From Paracyclopina nana (lineage: Eukaryota; Arthropoda; Copepoda; Cyclopoida; Cyclopettidae), in contig JAGUCH010000006.1 of assembly GCA_019096065.1 (NCBI GenBank), positions 1,446,001 to 1,510,000 on the forward strand: a DNA stretch of 64,000 nt, given 5' to 3'. The position numbers and the translations under genes are program-made. The notes below the pieces were generated by a model that was given only the letters and a program-made list of their open reading frames with translations, made no database searches and had not been told where the DNA came from. This document shows, piece after piece, positions 29,001 to 41,294 of this stretch (the stretch's first letter is position 1; each line of letters begins with the position of its first letter).

Positions 29001-32000
29001 GAGCACTGAAATGACGCTGCGGATATCGTCTCTCGAGTACCTTGGAGTAATAGCTGCTAGGTTAAGGCGAGATGCTGTCCAGTCCAAGCTCAAAATCGAT
29101 TACATTGACTCAATTGTTAATGCTATTCGTGAGGAGGAAGAGAAGGAATGCGAGGCTGATGACGAAGAGGGCGGAACTAAGGGTAAGAAGAAAAAGCATA
29201 AGGCTGTGACCGACGAGGACAAGGAAAATGAAAGGATCATGTTTCTCCAACGGGTGCTGCTAGACTATTTGGCAGTCAATAGCGGGGATGACCAGTCAAT
29301 GATGAATGCTAGGCACTTTTACATTAGCCAATGGTATCGTGACGCCAACGCGATCGGCAAAACATCCCGAACCGTGAAGAGTAAAAAGGCCAAGAAGAAG
29401 CGCCATTCGGATGACGAAACTGAAGAAGAGTCTGACGGCTCAGACGAGGAGGAAAACGAAGAAGACCTTTCCGACAGTGCCAAAACCGAAATTTATAGGC
29501 TCCGTGAGGAGAAGAAGAAATTTCTTCTGAAGAAAATTTTGCCTTTTGGCGTCAGTAGAGGAAACAAGGCACAAGTTTTGTCGACGCACATCGATCATGA
29601 CTCAGCTGTCCTGATAACCCGATATCTTTCCTCCAAACGAAAGTTTTTCAACTCATTCAACCAATACTTGGCCGACATATTATCGATCTTGAATGAGCAG
29701 TCGACACAGATCCGAACGAAGGCTCTCAAGTGTATGACCATGATAGTGACTGAGGATCCGGATGTGCTGCTGCAGTCCAACATGCAAAATGCCGTGCAGT
29801 ATTCGTTGAAAGATACGTCCACGATGGTGCGTGAGGCCGCTGTCGATCTGGTTGGCCGCTTCATTTTGCACAAGCAAGATCTCGTCGCTCAGTATTACAA
29901 AATCATCACCGACCGAATCCTCGATACCGGCGTCAGTGTCCGCAAACGTGTCATCAAGATTCTCAAGGACATTTGCCTCGAATATCCGAGCTACGACAAA
30001 ATACCGGATATTTGTGTCAAAATGATCCGACGCATCAACGACGAGGAAGGTATTCGAAAGCTGGTCATGGACGTCTTTCAAAACATGTGGTTTGCCCCTT
30101 TGCCTAAGAGGCCCTCTGCCGAGGACAAAGATCTTCTCGTCACCAAGGCTCGTAATATCACTGATGTTGTGGTGGCCTGCCAACATGAAACTGGCCTCGA
30201 TTGGTTTGAGCAGCTGCTAGTGAATATGTTTCGCCCAAAGGAGGACAAAGATGATGCTACCAAGAAGAACACCGAGCCTGCAGCACAGCTTGTGTTGGCA
30301 TGTCAGCAAATTGTTGATTGCCTTGTCGAGAGTGTCTTACGAATGGAGGAATCCAACATGGATGCGATGCCTTCAGAAACGAGCCAGCCTGGTAATCCTC
30401 AACAACAGCAACGTGTAGCTTCCAGCCGATTTGTGGCTTGCCTCTCTACACTTTACCTCTTCGCCAAAATCAGACCCCAGCTGTTGATTCCTCATGTCCA
30501 AACGTTGACTCCCTACTTGTCAGTCACAACTCGGTCCCAGAAAAATGACCTGGTCATTTCCAATGTGGCGCGCACCCTTGAATTGACGGTTCCCCTACTC
30601 AAACATCCAAGCGAAATTTTCCTGTCGCAACTCGAGGAGGCATCGGTCAAACTGGTCCTTTTATATGGCCAGAAGGTTGTTGAGTCTTGCCTTTCTTGCC
30701 TTGGCTCCATTGTCAATGATGTGACGAAGAATTTCAAGCTGATTCGGGACTGCTTTGCGCAATATTTTGGTTGGATGACCAAGTTTCGCGCTGTTCACAA
30801 GCAGAACCCCAATGACCCCCGGCTGGCCGATGGCTTGCCTAGGTTTCGCCGAGCCATGTTCACAGTTGGCTTATTGCTCAAGCATTTCGACTTTGAAAAG
30901 GAAGAACTCTACACGGGCTTACCGGTAAGCATGTCCGACCCACCCAATAAGTTTCTTAAATCATGCTTTTTATTTTTCATTTTTCAGACTGGTGAGCGAA
31001 CCGTAGAAGAAGTTTTCATAACTATGTTTTACTTCATGGGTCATGATAGACGGGAAATTCAGTCAGATGCACTACATGCGATCGGTTTCGTTTGTGTTCG
31101 CCATCACAAATTCATGCTCGAGTCACGGCTCAAAATGCTCTACATTGACATTTTAACCATCGATGGGTATGCTGTGCAGCATAAAATCAAAGTTCTCAAC
31201 AACCTCGAGAGCTTTTTGACCGAAGAAGAGGCTCGAATGATCAAAATGGACCAGCACTGTAAGTTTCCTCTCCACCCTTAACAGAGCGAATATTCTATAT
31301 GAATGTTTCTTTCCCAGGGCAAGACTACGGAGGAAAGGAAAATCTGAAAGAAATGGGAGACGTTTCGTCCGGGATGGCCTCTACTGTGATCCAGGTGTAC
31401 CTGAAGCCCATTCTGAACGCATTTCTTAATGCAACCGTGGAATGTCGGCTGGCAGCCCTCAAAGTCATCGCTCTAATTCTTCAGCAAGGCCTCGTTCATC
31501 CTGCCCAGATCGTGCCCTACCTCATTTGCATGGCTACTGACTCAAGCACCAGAATAGCCCATGCAGCAGACCGTGACCTCCAAGTATGAGTTTGAGTTAA
31601 CTAGATTAGAAGTAACCTCTTTAAAAATGTGCTTTTCTCTTTATAGGAAATCGAAAAGAAATACCCTGGTTTCATTCACATGCGCCTACTTCAAGGGATA
31701 AGATTGTCTTTTCAATTGCAACAAATTATCCAGAGAGACCCTGTTGTGGTTCGGGGGTATCGTGTAATTGAAGAGGGCGAGCCTCCCAAGGCAATGAATG
31801 GTTTTCTTTACTCCATCATGAAAGCAACCAAGGCCCAACGAAGGGGTATTTTGATGCAATTCCTAAAGCAATTTGACGAGACATCGGTAAGTAGTATTTA
31901 CTCCACTTTGCTTTTGAAAGCATTTGATGACAATCATTATTTTTTTCCCACAGAAAAACTCATTGAGCATGATGCTTTACTTGGCTGATAACTTGGCTTA

Positions 32001-33536
32001 CATTCCGTACACAGTTCTTGACGAGCCACTTTATGTGATACACCACATTGATATTCAGATTTCTGTATCCGGGTCAAATTTGTTGCAAACGTTCAAAGAG
32101 GTAAGTTGTGGTTGGCCGAGTTGCTCTTAAGGTATCTCATTGGAATTCCACCCCTTTTTCAGTGCTTGAAACCACCGCCGTCGTGTGAGCAAAGGTTCAA
32201 TCTGGAGACGGGGAAAACTGAATATATCTATGATGAAGATCTCGACGATGACGAAAGATCTGTGTTTGAGCGACTTCCAGATAATCCGAGGCCATTGCAA
32301 GATGCCATCACTGCTGCTCAAGGCTGCAATCTTCTACTAGTCCTGAAAGAGCATTTAAAAAATCTTTATGGGTTAACAGCTGCGTAAGAGAGGACCTAAA
32401 GTTGAAATCGTAATCGCGTTACCATCTCTTTCGCTATTCCAGGAAACTGTCACAGTACACTCCTACTGATACATCCAAGGCTTTCGATCGGCAAGTGACT
32501 CGACGAGCAAATGTCAAATTCAACCCTAGAGCAACAATAGAAATATTGAAGAAGGGTGAACCACCGTCAGTTTTGAGCGACGAAGAAAAGCTCGACATTG
32601 TCAAAAAATATATGGAGGTAGATAAGAGCGGAAAAATATCGCATAACACAGTATGCTTTTAATTAATGTCTATTCTAGTTCAAAGAGCTGATGAATAAGA
32701 TTGACCCTGACGAGGATGAAGACGAGGATGGAAATCCGATTCCGGGTACAGGACGGCAAGCATCGTCGTACAGGGCTCGAGGCCAACAATTGGCCCAACA
32801 GTATAATAACAACCAAGCTCTTCCTGGTGTTGATCAGATGCTACCTCTCCCCGGTGGAAGATCGGAGCCGGGAAGGTCATTCCAGCAGCCCAACCCACAA
32901 GCCTATGGTCAGTACCAAACGCCGACGAAGGCATCAAAGCACCAATCATCCCGCCACAGCTCAAGACAGACCCCCCAAAAGTCATCAAAGTCCAACCACG
33001 CTGCTGAATACTACAATGAGGCGATAGATGGCATGGTTCTGGATCCTGAAACTGGCGAAATGATCGCTGCCGGATCCGGCGGTGCATACGATGATGACGG
33101 TGACGTGCGAGTTCTCAATGAGAAGCCCGTAGTCATTAAATTGGGTCAGTTAACTAAAAACGCTGACAATAGCACCCAGGTTTGTGTGTGATTTTTTCCC
33201 TTACACTTACCGTTTTTTGTCTTTGATTGTTGCTAACTGCACGATTCTTCCTCGCGCGTTTCACCTTTTATTACGCAGCCCCGATGAGCTCGTATCTAAT
33301 TTTCCGTTTCTTTCATTTAGGGGTCTCATCGTGTTCCCAAGCTTACCATTAATCTTGGAGGCCGAGTGGATGGTGGTGGCTCCAACGGTGGACTGAGTGG
33401 CTCTAGTAAAAAGCACCATCATAAGCATCGTAAGCACAAGAAGCACAAAAAGAACAAGCGTCATGTGGAATCCGACGATGAGGACGATGACATCGTTGAG
33501 CTTAGCAATGACTCGGACGCCGACTACAGAGTGTGA
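26070..33536 (+). CDS. Nipped-B: Nipped-B / NIPBL (Scc2), cohesin loader
   Basis: NIPBL, with MAU2/Scc4, loads the cohesin ring on chromatin and stimulates its loop extrusion; it acts in the nucleus. Ten coding exons: 26070-26133, 26402-30924, 30988-31258, 31318-31583, 31647-31886, 31954-32100, 32163-32383, 32443-32617, 32679-33179 and 33321-33536. They total 6624 bases, 2207 residues (fly about 2080, human 2804). The N-terminus MNGEIPSVPITTLAGIASLT is nearly the vertebrate one and is the MAU2-binding part. A Gln-rich stretch (about 120-260) and a charged disordered region follow. From about residue 450 to 1950 it is HEAT-repeat helical and conserved, including LKEMGDVSSGM, HIDIQISVSGSNLLQTFKE and DNLAYIPY. 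The tail is acidic, then His/Lys-rich, ending DADYRV. One very large exon encodes about two thirds of the protein. A poly(A) signal is at 33957. Confidence 0.97.
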
Positions 33537-33956
33537 CCTAATTGCGTGCCATATCTTCCCCCGTCAAATGCAGCCCCCTCCGTGTGCCCGAAAGCCTTTT
33601 GCTGCTACTTAAAAAAAGAAAGAATAAGCTGATATTTTTGTATTGTTGCACATTTCAAGCTGGGCTTTTCGGCCTTGTGGCACCATCGCAGCTGCATTTT
33701 GAAAATTGACCGTGCACCTTGAAATGTTGCTAGCACTTAAAAAAAAAAGAAGAAACCTTCCTTTTTTAAATTCCTTTCGTCGAGCCAACAGAATAACGTA
33801 CTTACAACCTCACGGCTACCACCGTTAGCTGTTATTATTTATGGAAAATCGCTGAAAAGCAAACGATGATGACAAATGAAAATTTCTAGTTATTGCCAGA
33901 TAATTATGAGTCCAGCAACCATCGCAAGGCCGTATTTAGTTAACTTGAATACTCTG

Positions 33957-33962
33957 AATAAA
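33957..33962 (+). promoter_or_regulatory. Poly(A) signal AATAAA for Nipped-B
   Basis: Canonical AATAAA about 420 bases after the Nipped-B stop, giving a 3' UTR of roughly 440 bases. No closer canonical signal is seen. Confidence 0.65.
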
Positions 33963-36900
33963 CAAAGCAAAAACATACGAGTTTGATTATTAGGGAAAAC
34001 AAAAAGCCAATCATGGCTGACTTCCTGGCTAATTTCTCAAGCTTGTAAACATTCTAGTTGTATGAATGGGAGTCCCTCCGTTGATGATGAGAGTAGTGGG
34101 TCGGTAATAGCCGTACCTACTTCCTGTCCAATTTCAACAAGTTTCTTGCTCACTCGTTTGTTGCTCGGGTGGCGCTATCTGCCGCCTAATGATGCAGCTC
34201 ACAGTAACACCTGCCTCCGCGCGGAGCTCTAGATGATGATGATTGTGGCAGTGGCATTGCCTTGCCAAGCCAGTATGGCACTCTATCAAAAAAACAAGCC
34301 AACAGTCTTTTGGCGGAAAAGATTGAATGTGTCTTTTTTCCCCCTTGCAAATGGAATTTAGAATTGATCTGCGCGAGTCTGCGATCACTGTGGCCGGGTG
34401 CTATAAGGTTCTATAGAAATATTTGTTTCCTATTATAGAGGTAGTCTATGGATTGATTGAGCTTTATGGCCATTTGAAATTACTAGTGCAGAGCAAGGCA
34501 ACCTGAGAAGTTGGTATAATGATTTGCATTCAGCAGCTAAAAGCTAGCATATTACGTCAGGCAATAATTTTCCGTCACCAAAAGTAGAATGTAAATGTAT
34601 TTGACGATGCCATGGTTGCAGTCATTATCTAGCTGAAAAGTTGTCGAGAGATTTCCTTAAAAGTGTTCGTCTGTGAAAACTAATTTAAGCATTGTCATCA
34701 AAAACGACTCTAGCAAAAAAACACGAGAATGTAAGAATCCGATGCCAGCTAATTGAATGAAAACGTGGCTTTTATGTTGTTAAGCCTTGCTATTGCTTGT
34801 AATTAAGTACGAATTTTAAGTAGCCCTATAGCTTTGCATAAAAATAATAGCCTGGTTAGGTAAATATCGAAAAACTCGAAATATGCCAAGTACAAGTGAG
34901 TCTGGACTATAACTTCACAAAAAAGACAATTAGGCTCAGTCAAAAAACTCTCATTTCCGTTCTGTTTGGAGGAGCGTCGTCTTCGGCCATAAAGCTTGAT
35001 CATAAGTGGAAATAGCAGGAGAGGAGGAGCAATTAGCTAATCAAACTGCATGCGATTTGCATATGGTAAACTAAACTGTGGGATCCGACACTGCTCCGCT
35101 TCAAATAAGACTGTTTTTTTTAAAAGAGGCACCAACCGAATAAGTCGTTGTGCGGAGAGGAAACAGGTGGGAATGCAAAATACGGTGGCCATCATCCAAG
35201 ACGAGTCGTTGTCCTTTTATGATGAAGCCAGAGCCATGATTATGGTCGAATGGAACAGTTGCCCGCGGGCCCCGGATGACTGCTCAATGAAGGGGATCCC
35301 ACGCCAGACCGACAAGCTCCTCGGCTACTAGCTGGCTCGGATGAGTTGGTGGGAACCGTGACAAGAACCAGAGAGAGATCCCCCAAATATTGCCATGATC
35401 GCCAAGTGACTGCAACGCGTGCATGGACACTTTTTGCTCGCTTTTTCAAATTATTGCGCGATGCGAGCAACAGTAGCCAAAGGTAGTTTCCGCGCCGCTG
35501 GTCACCGCATCCGGTAGACAACCAGCCAGAACATTATCATCATATGAACTTGCGGTGGTTTCGGAATAATGACGGACGCGCGCGCGCGCGCGCCATTGTT
35601 TCCAGCCCATGAAAGTTTCCCATTATTGCTGGCTCGCATGATTGGCATTTCGCGGATGACACTTGTAATTGCTTTCTCGTTGAAGCCTGCCTAAATTAGC
35701 CAGGTAGCAATGCTTTCGTGACTGCGGCGCATGAAAGCAGTCGTTTCGTTCGAAAGGGTGCGGCTCATGGCCTCCACGCGTATGCAGTCGCAAAGGCCGA
35801 GGAAAGCCAGAGGTGCGCGGGGGCTCATTCATATTTCAAGGCTGGATATTAAGGTATATATATATGGCTATCTGCTGCGGGAGAAGCGGGAAGTGCGGCG
35901 GCCGCGTTCGTTGGCCCCTCCAAGTTCCCTACCTGCGTTACTGCCAGCTACGCACCGATTTCAGCGGCGGGCTCTCCGCATGCACGATGATCGCTAGAGC
36001 TGCTGCAACGTGCGACTACACATACACTTGCGGTCGATAACGGCCGACAGTCGACTCCCGTCCGCAAGGCCGACAACACCTGGAACCACGCACTAAATGC
36101 CTACTTGACTTGGAGAGAGCGAGAAAGCTCTCGTGCCAGGTGTCCAAGGCCGTTCTGGTCGTGATTGAGGCCATGTGATCCTCCGAGGCCAGGTGAGTTG
36201 AGACTCGTACTTACAACACTTGGACACTGGATTTGCTATAGCACGCATCAAGCACTCTCACACTTGTGTGCCTCTATTTTGCTCGCCGTAATCATTCTGA
36301 ATAGTGCATTCATGTAGTCATTTAGAACCACCGCATGCAGCTACATTGTTTTCCACTCCACCGTATATAGCAGCGGCAGCTGCTGCAAATATGAGCACGA
36401 TGGCGGAAGCAGATAAAAAAGTTACAACGCTCCGAAAAAAAGCCTCGCACCAAGAAAAATGAGCGGGTTATTTGAGCACCAGATGGTCGTCGCGGCAGCT
36501 ACCATCTTGGTCGGCCAATGGCCGCATTACTTTAGCCCCTGGCTAAATTGAAGAAGCCAGCCGTTGTTATGATCAGTAAAAGCAACTTTTGCACGGCATC
36601 CAATGGCCATTACACGAGCCTTTCATGCGACATTTATCGACGACTCAAACCTAGAACAACAACGGCATAGTCGTTGTTGTTCTTCATTTCCGTTCTCATG
36701 CATTTATATATCATTATATGCTAGTAGCAGCAGTGTCATGCGCTCATCACAAGAACCACAGCAGCAGCAGTCTTATTGAGCTCATCCATGACTGTGACGA
36801 ATATGAGACTCGGCCCGTCTCATCTGCCGCTAATTACGCATTTGCGAAAACACTTTAGAGGAAACAGGTGTGGAATGTAGCGAAGTGACTTTTTGAGGGG

Positions 36901-37195
36901 TGGAAAACGGTTTGCTTATATCGATTCCAAAATAGCGCTAGGAAAATTCGAGCGACAAAAGATACACGATGCGGGCCAAAATGATGGCCAAACGCTAGGT
37001 GCGCAGTGCGCAACTTGCAGACGTTAATTGCTGATAATTGGCACTATTCTCGCGGTACGGTAGCAGCGCATAGAGCAGCTGACTGCCGGTAAAATTCGGG
37101 CACCAGACACGGACAACCACCATAATTTATTTTAACATTTGTTTTTCCTTTTTTCCCTTTTAGTTTCCATTTTGTGTTGCGTTTGCTCTCTCCTA
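33963..37195. other. Intergenic region upstream of mir-263a
   Basis: About 3.2 kb without a supported coding region. A short (CG)n run lies at about 35577-35592. A GC-rich stretch lies at 35880-36060, preceded by a TATATATATAT run at 35855-35865, and could be the promoter of the microRNA primary transcript. CAG/CTG triplets are frequent near 36380 and 36760. Confidence 0.5.
35855..35865 (+). promoter_or_regulatory. Possible TATA element before mir-263a
   Basis: TATATATATAT followed by a GC-rich segment and lying 1.35 kb upstream of the mir-263a hairpin. It could be a TATA box for the primary microRNA transcript, but simple AT runs are common in this region, so support is weak. Confidence 0.2.
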
Positions 37196-37290
37196 CGTTG
37201 AAATCACTCTCAATGGCACTGGAAGAATTCACGGGGTTGTTAAACACTCGATACCTTCCCGTGGATTTCTAGTTCCATATAAAGTGCATT
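37196..37290 (+). ncRNA. mir-263a: mir-263a microRNA precursor (miR-183 family)
   Basis: The 24 bases 37212-37235 begin AATGGCACTGGAAGAATTCA and match, from memory, fly miR-263a-5p in full, including the terminal CGGG. The star arm CCGTGGATTTCTAGTTCCAT at 37259-37278 is complementary across a loop of about 23 bases, giving a standard precursor stem (ACGGG with CCCGT at the loop side). In flies miR-263a/b protect sensory-organ cells by repressing pro-apoptotic genes; vertebrate miR-183 shares the seed region and acts in sensory cells. It lies alone between Nipped-B and Mitf on the plus strand, with mir-263b 1.33 kb downstream, so a shared primary transcript is likely. Confidence 0.95.
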
Positions 37291-38529
37291 TCGCTTCATT
37301 TCAATCATCCACCGTCAGCACCAAAAACAACAGACAACAATACTACAGCCAATGATCGACCAAGTAGCCATAATTATGTTTTTCAGGTATACTACTATTG
37401 CGCTGGTGTCAATCTCGCGTTATAACCGCGCGCCGCTAGTTCGGTATACAGATACTGTATACGCTTTTATAAGTAGGTATATACTATATTGCTTACTACG
37501 AGCAAACCAACGCGTGTGAATAAAGTGTGGCGCGAGCGCGGCGAGTTCCAAAAGAATGTAAAATGACAAAAATCAATAGCAGCTCCATTATTTGGCTACT
37601 CGAGCATTTTGAAAATTAGACCTACTTTTTTCGAGCCAACATCCCACCGGTTGCACTATTGGGTGAGTGTGTATATATGCGACCTTGTGACCCAGACATC
37701 CGGTGCGGTGTGGTGCTCGACTTTTTCACTCCACCGGAGAATAGACAAAAGTACTCTCAATTGGCAAATGGTTGAACTCTTTTGAGCGGAGCTGGTGCAC
37801 CGCAGCCAACTTACTTTTTTAATGGTGGGATGACTCGGTAGAAAGATAGAGTGGCTTTTGTTTCTTGGGAAGAAAAACGTGCAGTAGCCAGCCAGGATGA
37901 GTCATAGACGCAAAATTACGAAAATTGAAAATAGAATGGAAAAAGTTGTGCTGCTGCTGCTCCTTTTGGCTTGACGGGATCGATTACACCCGGTTACCAT
38001 AGAGTTTCTTCTTCTTTACACCAGCATGCAAACTTGCGTGATTTGTTAGTCGAAGAAAAAGAAGCGCACGGCTAATATCACAATTCTTACAAATATTTCC
38101 CAGCCATGCAGCCAACTAGACAAGCTCGTCGTGGCCACGGAGCTGTTTATTCAATCAATAGGCTGCCTTGGCTTCGAATCCAGGCAATTAGGGTCCCTAG
38201 GGGAGCAGCTTAGAGCAGTCGGAAAAAGTTATGAAAATGTATTGTAGCAGCAGTACACAGAGCTGTGGAGGAGCGAGGTCAGTGATTGCAGCCGTGACGT
38301 GGTTTTCTACACCTTTGGCACGAAAGGCATTGCGTGCCCCTCTTCATACCTAGCCAGTATTGCTGCAGCAAAAACAACGGCAAGCAGCGGCGACAGCTGA
38401 GGCCGGCCGCCGAGGCCACGAGCTCCCCTAACTACTGCTGCCATGCTTCGATATGACCGCACCACCACTCAGTTCCTTTTGGACCTGGATCAAGTGAGGA
38501 GGAGGAAGAAGAGGACCAGGGGAAAAAAG

Positions 38530-38625
38530 TCTTTGGTTCACCTTGGCACTGGAAGAATTCACAGATTTAACACACTCTCATATATGAAAGCCCGTGGATT
38601 CCCTGGTGTCATCGTGAACTAGAGT
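38530..38625 (+). ncRNA. mir-263b: mir-263b microRNA precursor (miR-183 family)
   Basis: Bases 38542-38564 begin CTTGGCACTGGAAGAATTCA, the miR-263b-5p type (CTTGG start), and share 18 consecutive bases, GGCACTGGAAGAATTCAC, with the mir-263a copy upstream. The star arm CCGTGGATTCCCTGGTGTCA at 38592-38611 pairs across a loop of about 27 bases. The shared core plus the two conserved star arms show that the pair arose by tandem duplication. The hairpin is on the same strand as mir-263a. Confidence 0.94.
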
Positions 38626-40899
38626 ACAGCCTTTCAACTCCTGCGATGATTTTACCTGCAACTGAGGTTTTCCTTTTCGCTCATGAAAAATTAAATCAGC
38701 CGCAGCAATAGCAGAAGAGCCTTTTTCGGCTGATCACACCCATGTGTGGCTGGAAATAGTAAAGTAGCACAAGTGGGTGTGGCCAGCCATCAAGCATCGA
38801 AAAATGCCTGAAATAAGCATGAAAAGCAAAATTGTATATGATCGCAATCTTTGAAGAAAAAATAAAGCATTCAAGCATAGCTAATCGCTACGGTGCCAAT
38901 CAGTTTTCCTTGGCTTCTTTCGTCATGCACGCGGATTCCGAAAACCAATCCAAGTCTTGTTCCTCAGTGGATCATCTCTGCTACCCAAGTGGAAAATGCT
39001 TACCTACCAATCGCCGACGACAACAACAAATCTGTTTCTTGTTTTGGTCTATGGCAATTTTTTGCTGCTCGCCATAAAATCATAGACCTGCCACCTTGCC
39101 AAGATTCATGGCATCCTGCTACTGCGTGTATTGTAAATACGTAGTACGATCGAGGCAATAAACAGCAACTTTTGCCATCACACTACTTGCCAAGGTGAAT
39201 TTGCAGACAATCGATAGAGTCGTCAACTATTTATGGTATTTATTGATCCGCGTTACTTTATTAGCTGGATGTGTAGTAAAGGTCTGAAATGTCGCGCGCG
39301 CCACACACGCAGAAAAGTAAAATGGCGAAATGCACGCCATTTGTTTGCAGCAACTTGCAACGTTCTCGTCCATTTGATTGTGATTACTATTTCTCTCGAT
39401 TGCCGCCCGTGATACGAGTTAATATAGGCGGTGATTTTAGAAGGGCACCAGGAAAACTGTTTGCCCTACTTATGAAGAAAAATATGGTATATAGTACATG
39501 TGCGAGCAATAAACTTTGCCAGTCATAGTTGCTGCCAGTTTGACAAAACCCAACCCCTGATCCGTTTGCCATGCTGCAATTATAAACGGTAATTGCTGCC
39601 GAGTTCAATTTTATCTGGCTTGAACAGAACTTTTTGTGATCAACCAATTGGATCTTCCCCCAATAAATCAACGACTGGAGTCCTACTCTGAGTGTAACAA
39701 AGACTGAAACAACTACTAGTGCACAACAACAATTCATATTTATAGCTACACGTAACGTCATGATAAATCGATCACAAATTAATTACACATGTCTAGCTCA
39801 TCATTTCGCAAAGTTTGTGCAGACATTCTAGCTTCAAATTCAGTTCTGCATTTAGCCACCGAAAAAAATGGCGGAAGCACCAAAAACGCTACAAATTGAA
39901 GCATTTTCAGCAATTCCAATACGATTTCGTAACGTACGAATCGTTTTGCATTTCCTTTATCCCGTAAATTTGATATTGTATCGTTCACATTTTCATGAGA
40001 AAACTTTTTAGCCAACTGCATTTACATGTAAATGGTAAAAATTGGTTAGCAAATATGCCTTTTCTAACACAATAACTGACGGTCACTATTAAAGACAAAT
40101 TGCTTGTTACGAACTGAAAAAAATATTTGAGCAGCAATAACATGGCTCCCTCGTGAGCACAAATGCCTAAACTATGTAAAGCATGAATTTATCAAGAGTT
40201 AATGAGGCCATAAATATTCTAAAAACCAGCAGACCTTTCGTACAGTCTACACATAAGTGTTTTGATAGTAGGATTCGATTCTCTGTACCAATATTGTCAA
40301 TATTCAGAGGTTTCAGGTAGTGATTAATAGAATTGAGAAAGATAATCAATTCTATTGAGGAATGCGGCATTTTGCAATCGACTTTTTGTGAGAAAGCAGT
40401 AGAAAGGTTGCGCAAGTTATCATACAAATGTTGCGCTAACAATTGCGCCTTCAGACGTGATAAAAGCACGCAAGCCATAAATTATAGAATAACTGTTAAC
40501 GAAACGATTTTCTGCCAGAACAGTCTTCGATACAATTATTTATTGCTCACAAGTGGAGTGCGAAATTTGCTCCAGTCTTTCAATACTCTGTTTATCATTT
40601 TCCCGAATTATATAGAATATAGAATAAATATACAACAAATGCTTCCAAAATCTTACGTTGGTCCCATGGGAAAATCCTTGAGAGCATTGTGAGAGCTAAC
40701 AATAGACGGTAGCAAAAGTGACGAAGTGAAAAATGCCTTAGCTTTCCCAAGTAAAATAATACTTTTCGAACGAAAGGGAATAAAACTGTGAAATAATGCA
40801 ACGTGTGTGGCCCCTAAAATATTTTTCACATCACATATACCACGTCTCCCATCACAAGATACTTTATGGTTTGACGAAAGTTTGCTCCTTTTCGAACTA
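38626..40899. other. Intergenic region, no gene recognised
   Basis: About 2.3 kb with short open frames only. The longest (124 codons, minus strand near 39387-39761) shows no recognisable motif. Nothing else can be supported. Confidence 0.5.
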
Positions 40900-41292
40900 T
40901 ACCGTCTGACCGTTCAAAATTGGACGGTGCGGGAATCAAAAGTTTGTGTTGTGAATTCATGAATTTTGTGGCTTAATGGGTATCGTTGGAAAGCTTGAAC
41001 CTTTAGACATCTTTTTTGTTTTCTGACAAAATGAAAAATATTATAGTGAATTCCCCGTGACATCAAAAAATAAATGACTCACCAGTTTTTTCGTGACAAT
41101 TTTCCGGATTACCTTGGGAAAATCGAATTTTCCTGGTTTTTTCCTCCTTAAATTGATTTTTTCTACTTTTACAAAAAAGATGGAAAAAGGCTCAATCTTT
41201 CCAACGCTATCATTTAAAAGTCCTGTATTTCTTGAATATGTGACAAAAAGTTAAGATTCCGGTACCGTCCAATTTTGAACGGTCAGACTGTA
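40900..41292. mobile_element. Tc1/mariner-type MITE
   Basis: A 393-bp element with inverted ends of about 38 bases: TACCGTCTGACCGTTCAAAA at the left and, inverted, TACAGTCTGACCGTTCAAAA at the right, continuing through TTGGACGGT to GGAATC on both sides with few mismatches. TA flanks both ends (40898-40899 and 41293-41294), the target duplication of the Tc1/mariner superfamily. There is no coding frame. Confidence 0.85.
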
Positions 41293-41294
41293 TA

